Shown here: one piece after another, positions 57,901-64,000 of the stretch
Numbering within the stretch: position 1 is the stretch's first letter
Layout of the letters: every line of letters begins with the position of its first letter
Assembly: GCA_028829895.1 (NCBI GenBank)
Contig: CM054184.1
Coordinates: 19,851,201-19,915,200, forward strand
Direction of reading: 5' to 3'
From: Sinotaia quadrata
Lineage: Eukaryota > Mollusca > Gastropoda > Architaenioglossa > Viviparidae
Length of the DNA: 64,000 bases
Made by a program: the position numbers and the translations under genes
The notes under the pieces: model-generated
Databases searched by the model: none
What the model saw: only the letters and a program-made list of their open reading frames with translations
Told to the model about the DNA's origin: nothing

Positions 57901-60235
57901 TTATGCTTAGAATAGTGTTCTTCTCACTATATTGGCCTGTGGTATGTTCTTTTCACTGTATTGGTCTAGTATCGTGTTCTTACTGAATAATGTTCTATTC
58001 TTCTTAGTGTGGAGGCCTAATGTTCTATCTTTCTCACTATTTAAGCATAGTTTTCTGCTTCTTTCAGTATGTGTTTATGTTCTTCGTATTTCAATGGGCT
58101 GCATTCTTTCGTCTGTGCCGAAATTGTTCTTTTTCTCATCTTTTCAACGTCATGATTTTTCATTCTCACTAGATCTATGTCGTGTTCTTTACTTTTCATT
58201 CTGTTAATATTGTTTCTATTAATTCTCTTGCCGATGATGTTCTTTTTTCACCCATATCGATATCTTATTCTTTACCTCTCGCACTATCATCAAAATTGTA
58301 TTCTTTTTTCCTCATCCTGTTGATACTATTTTCTTACTATTTTCTTTTTATTTTATCATCCTATTGATATCATATTCTTTCCTTCTCACGTTACTGATAT
58401 CTTGTTCTTTTCTCATTTTCTCGACATACTGTTCTTTTATCCTGTCTATTGGACAGTTTATGGGAATTCTCCATCCTCCTCTCAAAAGCTGGATTTTGGG
58501 GATTTCTGACATAGTAATTAATATTCATATCTTTCGGTGATAGTTTCCACCCCCATCTTTTTTTGCAAGAGTCATTCCTTCGTGCTTGTTCGATAAAATG
58601 CTACTCTCCCACTGCCTTTAAATAATATGCATAATTTCCTCTTACATTTTCCATGTATAATATTTTCTTGAGTAATTTAATTATTCTCCTATCAGTCTAT
58701 TAATCGCCGAGTCTCACTAGTTTATTATTTCCATCTAATTTTTGTAACTTTTATTTTAAATATTTGTGCACCTTTCTCTAATTTTGTATGTGGTTTACTT
58801 GAGTTTATTTCGTTTAACTTACAATTTTATTTCAATATATTTCTAATATTTCTTGTATACCTATATTGATCTTTCTCATTTTGCTACATTTTAGTTCTTT
58901 TCTGTCTCATTATTGTACTTTTTTCCTTTTACAATTTCCTATTTTACTTAGACTAGAAAGGCAAATGTTTGAAATATATGACAGTATATGGTTATTACTC
59001 CCCAAAATACATTCTAATATTATAGTGCATGTTCTTTACTTTTGTTTTCAGCCATTCCAGCAGAAAAGAACACCGTTAAGCCCAACAGAAACCAGAGTGC
59101 AAGCCCCGTGTCCAGTCCAAGCAAAGATGGCCCACCCGACTCCAATTTCAACCGAAGTCCCATCCCGACTCCACCCCTTCACAGCTTGCGAGCTTCTCCG
59201 CCCTCCAAACATTACTACGTGAAACCGCTCGATAGACGAGACGACGACGACGACGAAACGCTGCATATTCTTATTCCAGTGACGAAGAACAAGCTGGACG
59301 ACTTGTCTTTCTTAAGATTTATCGAGGCAGAGCACCCAGACAAAGAAAGTGACTCAAAATCATTGATGTCGGATACCCCAGATACCGTCTACCAAACACT
59401 AGGAGATCCAAGGTCATCGACGGAAAGAAGACACTCAAAGCAAGCCAGCCTGGAATCCGGGTCTTCGAAAGAAAAGCAACTTGAAAGTGATTATGACGAG
59501 GAATATCATCCCCAGCAGAGTTCCAAAGATGGAGCTTCGGAGTTCGAGCCAGAGTTCTCCTTGTCAGACTCGTTTCCAAATGCTTCGAGCAAGATTCCTC
59601 TCTCCGTGGAATGCACCGACTTCTCAGAATCTGAACACAGCACGGAGTTGGCGGATTACAAATTGGCCAAAGTTGCTTCCCTTGTTCAATACGATGACGC
59701 GTCGGTCACAGATGCACGGTCTCCGATTCGTGACGACAGCAAACTGTCCCAGGACTGTTCAAGCCTCCAGGACAGCAGAACCTCCTCGTTAGCCTGCGAA
59801 GAAGCCAGCCTGAAAGACATTGACGAAGATATTCCTGAAGCAAGGAGGCATATAGATACCTCACTGGAAGAAGCATGTGAAACACAGACCCTACCTGAAT
59901 CGATCGAAAGGCTAGCAGTAGACGTGGCGAAAGAGGCGGACACATGTGTGGCGACTAATCCTGAGCCGAAATCAGAGAGAGTAACTTTCAGAGAAGAGCC
60001 GACAGAGGCGCACAGCAGGGACTCGATAGAAATGGAGGAAGGTGATGATACCCGACGCGATGAAAGCAACAATCAGCAGGACGACGGCAATAGTTCTGGT
60101 TACTCGTTATGCGAGCAGACGTCTTCTTTGTCCAGAATGGATGAAACACACCGACTACAATCATCACCAGAACTGCCGGAAGACAACGACACCACTGATG
60201 ATGCAGAAGAGTTGCCTCCCTCTACTCCCGATTGA
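47085..60235 (+). CDS. CFAP97/hemingway-family ciliary protein, eight exons
   Basis: Exons (plus strand): 47085-47208, 48832-48902, 49158-49195, 50611-50732, 51758-51881, 53486-53578, 54398-54806 and 59052-60235, about 720 codons; all introns GT-AG. The core runs ARIDNKPPSRVDALRLKLKK (exon 2), ERLSVIERDNKIMLEHIIRL (exon 4), then KRSLTMVGRVKEINRINREN (exons 4-5) and RINRENKEILNFILSQKTQYD (exon 5, partly). VDxKPP, the I-E-x-(D/E)-N-K-x-(L/M)-L block and KSLxxxxRxxExxRIxxENxxIL are hallmarks of the CFAP97 family, which acts in ciliary or sperm-tail axonemes. Exons 7-8 add a long Pro/Arg-rich then acidic tail not found in short CFAP97D proteins. Phases agree at every junction except exon 3/4, where one base is missing; a microexon or sequence error may explain it. 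Confidence 0.85.
47640..47760. repeat. CT-rich low-complexity tract in intron 1
   Basis: Repeated TCTCTCT, CCCCCCCC and TCTTTTTC runs; the minus-strand frame here is spurious. Confidence 0.7.
48070..48400. repeat. Minisatellite in intron 1 (22-26-bp unit)
   Basis: TTTCATTGTGTTATCTATCCA and close variants recur about 12 times with indels. The open frames over it (48067-48471) are repeat translations. Confidence 0.85.
49490..50080. repeat. Minisatellite in intron 3 (45-62-bp unit)
   Basis: CTTGCCTTAATTATAACACC followed by TACTCCACTTCCACTCTGTT and TCTGGTGT recurs about ten times. Early units carry TTTTTTCTCTG, later ones the shorter GTGTTTA, so two subfamilies lie head to tail. Confidence 0.9.
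50611..51881 (+). CDS. CFAP97-like core, exons 4 and 5
   Basis: Exon 4 (50611-50732) starts LEGERLSVIERDNKIMLEHI in the family frame and ends in the partial codon AG. Exon 5 (51758-51881) supplies C and continues SLTMVGRVKEINRINREN, finishing IKFEMDYQ. Both are helical and charged, probably a coiled coil. The exon 4 donor (AAAAG|GTATGG) is copied twice downstream by an 83-bp tandem repeat. A 44-46-bp minisatellite ends about 120 bp before the exon 5 acceptor. Confidence 0.85.
50733..50925. repeat. 83-bp tandem repeat starting at the exon 4 donor
   Basis: GGTATGGTGAACATTGTAAC starts at 50732, 50815 and 50898, with constant spacing of 83 bp. Each start reproduces AAAGGTATGG, so three equivalent donors follow exon 4. 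Confidence 0.9.
51140..51640. repeat. 44-46-bp minisatellite in intron 4
   Basis: GAATGTACAATTCACGCACG followed by CAAGTACTTAGTACAATATA alternates with a variant CAAATTCTAAATACTAAAAT. About 11 units. Confidence 0.9.
52663..52735. repeat. (CA)n microsatellite in intron 5
   Basis: A run of CA with a few CG and TA interruptions. Confidence 0.95.
53682..53770. repeat. (CA)n/(CACG)n microsatellite in intron 6
   Basis: Pure CA repeats pass into CACGCACG repeats, about 100 bp after the exon 6 donor. Confidence 0.95.
54398..54806 (+). CDS. CFAP97-like gene exon 7, Pro/Arg-rich
   Basis: 136 codons plus one base. It begins KKYHPDGPQGRQSEAARFHQ and has four cysteines (HQACFPDYNMCDSF, SCRRPPG, DRCMKG), then PLPPIVPRQPPRRRQTSPEE and an SSAPPRAYSLTPAQQ tail. 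GC content is far above the flanks, which supports coding selection. The donor AAAAT|GTATGT gives phase 1, matching exon 8; CAACAG|GTCAAA at 54798 is an alternative. It is probably disordered and contains SH3-ligand-like proline runs (inference). Confidence 0.8.
54858..54923. repeat. (TC)n microsatellite in intron 7
   Basis: About 33 uninterrupted TC units begin 52 bp downstream of the exon 7 donor. Confidence 0.95.
55279..55642. repeat. 39-bp minisatellite in intron 7, nine units
   Basis: TTTATACACCTTTAACAGGT followed by ATTTCACTCAAAGTATTTC repeats at exact 39-bp spacing with few substitutions. Being a multiple of three and free of stops, it yields a false 172-codon frame. Confidence 0.95.
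55660..57519. other. Intron 7, AT-rich, no feature recognised
   Basis: Short frames only. A small GTGTGTGTGCGTGCACGCGCG alternating purine-pyrimidine run at 56123-56148 could form Z-DNA. Confidence 0.4.
57520..58000. repeat. 62-bp higher-order minisatellite in intron 7
   Basis: Two 31-bp half units alternate: TTCTCAGTGTATATAGGCTT and TTCCTCACACTATATGGGCC. Four regular 62-bp units run to about 57775; single half units then decay through about 58050. Confidence 0.9.
58051..59051. other. T-rich end of intron 7
   Basis: Pyrimidine-rich DNA with repeated TTCTTTTCTCAT-like words, perhaps remnants of the minisatellite; no exon signals until the acceptor at 59051. Confidence 0.4.
59052..60235 (+). 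CDS. CFAP97-like gene exon 8, acidic disordered tail
   Basis: A long open exon after a clear acceptor (TTTTGTTTTCAG), phase 1 entry, 393 full codons to TGA at 60233-60235. Composition is rich in Ser, Asp, Glu and Thr (DRRDDDDDETLHILI, SSTERRHSKQASLESGSSKE, EMEEGDDTRRDESNN). The only hydrophobic island is ETLHILIPVTKNKLDDLSFL near residue 70 of the exon, a likely binding motif. The preceding 4.2-kb intron is the longest of the gene. Inclusion of this exon in the same transcript rests on phase match and proximity. An in-frame start inside it, giving a separate gene, is less likely because no promoter-like patch precedes it. Confidence 0.75.
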
Positions 60236-60635
60236 AATTGTTAAAGAATTTTTTTTTTTAATTTAGAACAAAGGATAATCGTACATATTTTTAAAAGTAT
60301 CAGTATATTTTCTTGAAAAATATTAGATATACATATTAAATGCAATATTTTTACAAATATATTGTCATGTCTAATTATATACACAGTTATATATTTTTAT
60401 AATATATTAGTATGAGATTAAACTACTATCGCGATGGTAGTAGTACTCAAAAGAGAAAGAAAAATGTTATTAACTCTGAAGTATTGTTATACAACACATT
60501 ATAATATGGTAAGAAGTCGGTATATTGCGCATTCATTTGGAATGGTTTGGAAATCTTTGTTTTGTTTTAGAGACATGTTTATCACTTTTCGACATTTTCA
60601 CATTGTTCGTCAGCATCTCTCCTAGCTCCCTCCCT

Positions 60636-60636
<1 letters not shown>

Positions 60637-60670
<34 letters not shown>
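60637..60670. repeat. (TC)n microsatellite in the 3' flank
   Basis: Uninterrupted TC run. Confidence 0.95.
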
Positions 60671-60673
<3 letters not shown>

Positions 60674-60693
60674 GAATGTATTTCTTTCTCATC

Positions 60694-60826
<133 letters not shown>

Positions 60827-61317
60827 AATTTCTTTCTTCAGCTCATTAACTGTTCTTTTTTATTCAAAGCAAAACCATTAAAACATTCAACAATCAATGA
60901 CTTCGATAGTAATTTTGATAAATTAGCCCGTAACACTCTCTAATCAGTCTAATGTTTCAATGAAAATTTTGCAACCAAGAAATTAACGCTTCTATTTATT
61001 GTTTTTTTTTCTATATTCCATACAATAAAGAGGTATTCAAATACTATAATAAATGTTATTAAAATTCATAAATTGAGACAGTACTGTTTTCTCTACTTGG
61101 CGTGTTTTGCTTGACATTAATAAAATTTTGTACATTTATAGTAAGTATATATAACAAAAATATTCTAAAGATTTTGTCTCCGACCAACATCAAAACTAAC
61201 ATTTACATTGAATGCGCATGTGAGATAATTATTTTTAACTTTGAAACTGTCGTATGGTGGTGTGACTTTGCAAGCTTCAGTTTAATATACATATGAGAAA
61301 TTATTTATCCAACAGAC

Positions 61318-61590
61318 TTTCTTAAAAGAGGCTCAGAGCTGTGTCCCTATGTCGCTGTACTTTCTTAAAAAGAGGCTCAGAGCTGTGTCACTGTTCTTTC
61401 TTAAAAAGAGGCTCAGATCTGTGTCACTGTTCTTTCTTAAAAAGAGGCTCAGAGCTATGTCACTGTACTTTCTTAAAAAGAGGCTCAAAGCTATGTCACT
61501 GTACTTTCTTAAAAAGAGGCTCAGAGCTATGTCGCTGTACTTTCTTAAAAAGAGGCTCAAAGCTATGTCACTGTACTTTCTTAAAAGCTC
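61318..61590. repeat. 36-bp minisatellite, about seven units
   Basis: CTTTCTTAAAAAGAGGCTCA followed by GAGCTGTGTCACTGTA at 36-bp spacing; open in several frames on both strands because 36 is a multiple of three. Confidence 0.95.
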
Positions 61591-61669
61591 AAAGTTACTT
61601 CTCTGTACTTGCACGGTAAATTCTGAGCTCTCTCTTTTGCAAAACGTTTCCTCTGGCACGAAATGAATG

Positions 61670-63318
61670 AGTCGTATCTTGCGTGACGTATTGTTGTCAC
61701 TCTCGAGACTTTACACCGTCATAAATTACTTCATCTGGAATATGGAAAAGAAAGCTCTATTTACTGTATCTTTGACTGTAGTTAATTGTTTCATCTGACA
61801 TGTCAGATGAACAATTCATTGTTGCTATATTCATCGGCATCTTTGGTTGTAGTTGTTTTCATCTGAAAATGGAGACGCCCCTCAGTTTGTTTATGTTTTC
61901 ACTCTGAGAATCTTTGTTATATATTTTCTTATGTAAAATAGAAATAGCGTTTTGTAAAATGACTTTGTTGTAAGCTGAATTTAGCTTTGATTGTGCTTCT
62001 ATATTCAAGCATTTTACTGACTCGTGTATATAGGGATAATAACATTGTTTTGCAGATATGTAAGTTTGAGAATGAAAGTGCGAGAAGAGAATTAGAAATT
62101 ATCATAGAAGAGGTTTATGTGTACGCGAAGAAAATTAGAAATTATCATACAAGAGATTTGTGTGCGCTATATTTCTGTGCCTCAGTGAAGCACGCCCCCT
62201 TTTCCTTTCTCGCAAGCTAGGACTTGCGATTCTAGGTCTCGTACTTCTAGGAATCTGCTTGCCTAGTTTGTTTGCCAAATTCCTGCAGACAAGGGTCCTG
62301 CCAGATTTGTTAACTGTTGGAGATCGTGGTCAATGCTATTCGAAGTTCTACAAGGGAGATTAATCAGTTCTCTCCCCGAAGTCGAGGTAAAAATAGGAAA
62401 CAGCGTTATTACACAACCTTGAGGGAAGATTGTCCACTTGGAAGAAATATCTAATGTGACTTTTTAATTCCTGATATGTGCACGTGCACCCCGTGGACTG
62501 TCATACCTAGCAACTTGAAGGTACCTGGCTACGATTTGTCAATATTGCGCCGAGTGACGTCACCGCAGTGAGCAGACAACGACAAGAGATGCGTTGCCCG
62601 TTGCCATGCCATCGCTGTACACAATTTATTCTTTCTGAAACTCTCATCTTTCTATGATGTTAAATAAGAGCTGTAAGTCCGTAATTGTTCGATAGTGGTT
62701 TTTTTTTTTACTTTCATCTGGACATTTTATTAGATAGTTATCAGGAATCTATTGTTTCCATTGTAAACTAACTGTTTGTTTTCTTTCATGACTTATATTT
62801 CATAAATATTTTATTTCTTGTAACCAACTTCTTGTGTGTGTCAATTAGCGCATAGTTAGTAGAGGCAGGTAAGGACAGAATTAATTAAAGGTGGATTAAA
62901 ACCTAAACCCTTCTGCAGAAAACCTGTATGGTAGAAGAACAATTATATATTTATGTTGTGTGTACTTAAAAAATAGAATTCTGAAAGTGTCAGCCAGATC
63001 GGCCAGGTGGAACTGAAGAAGATCGTCCAGTTGGGGGTTAACATCTGAATTGTAATCCGCTCACCTGTTTTGATAAGGTTCTTGATTATTAAAGATGAAT
63101 ATTAATAATAATAACTGATACAAATCGCTGTCACAGTATAATTATAACAGAATTAAAGACTATAATAGCTGACAATTATTTTAAATGAACAGTAATCTCA
63201 CTAGGGACCGTGGAAGTACTGAAATTAGCACCATGACTAGTTCTGTTCAGTTTATCTCATTTCTGATAGCTGCCGAGGCGTAATATTTCTTAAGAAACCA
63301 TACAAACAACGCAAATAT
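61670..63318. other. 3' flank with no recognised gene
   Basis: A perfect CRE-like TGACGTCA (62555-62562) lies in a GC-richer patch at 62500-62610, and a repeated AGAATTAGAAATTATCAT occurs at 62087 and 62133. No coding exon could be supported. Confidence 0.35.
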
Positions 63319-63496
63319 CTGTATATATCAGTGAAATAAAATGTATGTTAACAATTAAATCCCATTGCTATCTGTATATATCAGTGAAATAAAATGTATG
63401 TTAACAAGTAAATCCCATTGTTATCTGTATATATCAGTGAAATAAAATGTATGTTAACAAGTAAATCCCATTGCTATCTGTATATATCAGTGAAAT
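63319..63496. repeat. 53-bp tandem repeat, three units and a partial
   Basis: CTGTATATATCAGTGAAATA starts at 63319, 63372, 63425 and 63478 with nearly no divergence. Confidence 0.95.
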
Positions 63497-64000
63497 ATTC
63501 GAACAAAAGTCTTAAAGACAATGCCACGCAACAAGTGCCAAACTTGGTGTGGTGGGTGGGTGAGACGAGAGAGGTGGTGAGTGCTTATTAAGACGAATGA
63601 TATAACACGTGCTGAATATATAGATCACTTTGCCTTTCTTTGCGCATGACATCCGTGGTCACAACATGGTGTAGACTGTACAGTTTGTAAACGAACATGC
63701 CGTGAGTTTCAATGTTTACCAATGCTTTTGTTGGTATCACTGATACGCACGTACCATTTACTTCGCTTTCCAAAGTTTCAATTGGAATTTTCAAGACAAG
63801 AAAATCAATAACCAAATAATTCTAATGTTGCCACACTGTAGTACACAGTTAGTCGAGATACTGTCTTTAAAGTAAAAGAACTCATCACTAGAAATGAATA
63901 CATATTTGTCTGTGTCAGTGTGTTATGTGCGTTAGTTGTATTTCTATGCTCGTGTATATGTGTTATGTGTGTGTATGTTTGTATATAGGTTAGTTAGAAT
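63497..64000. other. Window end, no gene recognised
   Basis: A minus-strand frame at 63588-63815 has no recognisable motif. GT-rich from 63905 onward. Confidence 0.35.

Noticed and set aside
59686..60072. 128-codon minus-strand Ser-rich frame
   Set aside because: Shadow of exon 8 of the CFAP97-like gene, whose frame has splice support and continuous openness.
61333..61666. Overlapping frames of about 92-108 codons with 12-residue repeats on both strands
   Set aside because: All are translations of one 36-bp tandem array; simultaneous openness in several frames shows absence of coding selection.

Overview
This is eukaryotic, almost certainly metazoan DNA: strongly AT-rich, with spliced exons separated by kilobase introns, LINE, piggyBac, hAT and Mutator/Kolobok-type remnants, and many minisatellites. 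The mix of a ciliary gene, an aerolysin-like gene and highly repeated invertebrate gene families fits a lophotrochozoan, most likely a mollusc. That assignment is inference; no species-diagnostic gene is present.

Layout. 0-8 kb: a broken cysteine-domain repeat gene, a very short LINE tail, and a decayed LINE reverse transcriptase (3.7-5.3 kb) split by a 255-bp insertion with a 14-bp target duplication. 8-13 kb: mostly unassigned AT-rich DNA with a hAT terminus and two possible exons. 13.3-24.6 kb: TTAA-flanked DNA transposons, namely a 2.3-kb element with inverted repeats and several piggyBac-like remnants, mostly amino-terminal halves on the minus strand. 22.9-34.9 kb: a cluster of duplicated, rearranged minus-strand exon modules of one uncharacterised zinc-ribbon protein family. 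Part of it is copied as two nearly identical direct repeats (24.8-27.2 and 30.4-32.3 kb) that bracket a broken aerolysin/ETX-MTX2-like gene whose last exon runs in frame into a LINE reverse transcriptase. 35.5-36.5 kb: piggyBac carboxy-terminal half. 36.60-40.11 kb: a complete but mutated TIR transposon with a two-exon Mutator/Kolobok-like transposase, inserted into a second copy of the 13-15 kb element; the uninterrupted copy shows the empty site. 41-46 kb: no gene seen, several minisatellites.

47.1-60.2 kb holds the one gene that looks intact: a plus-strand, eight-exon CFAP97/hemingway-like ciliary protein of about 720 residues, with a canonical conserved core in exons 2-6 and long disordered exons 7 and 8. 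Its introns are packed with minisatellites and microsatellites. 60.3-64 kb is 3' flank with further tandem repeats.

Most other open frames are repeat translations or shadows. The transposon-derived genes are all damaged. The CFAP97-like gene has one unresolved 1-nt phase problem between exons 3 and 4.
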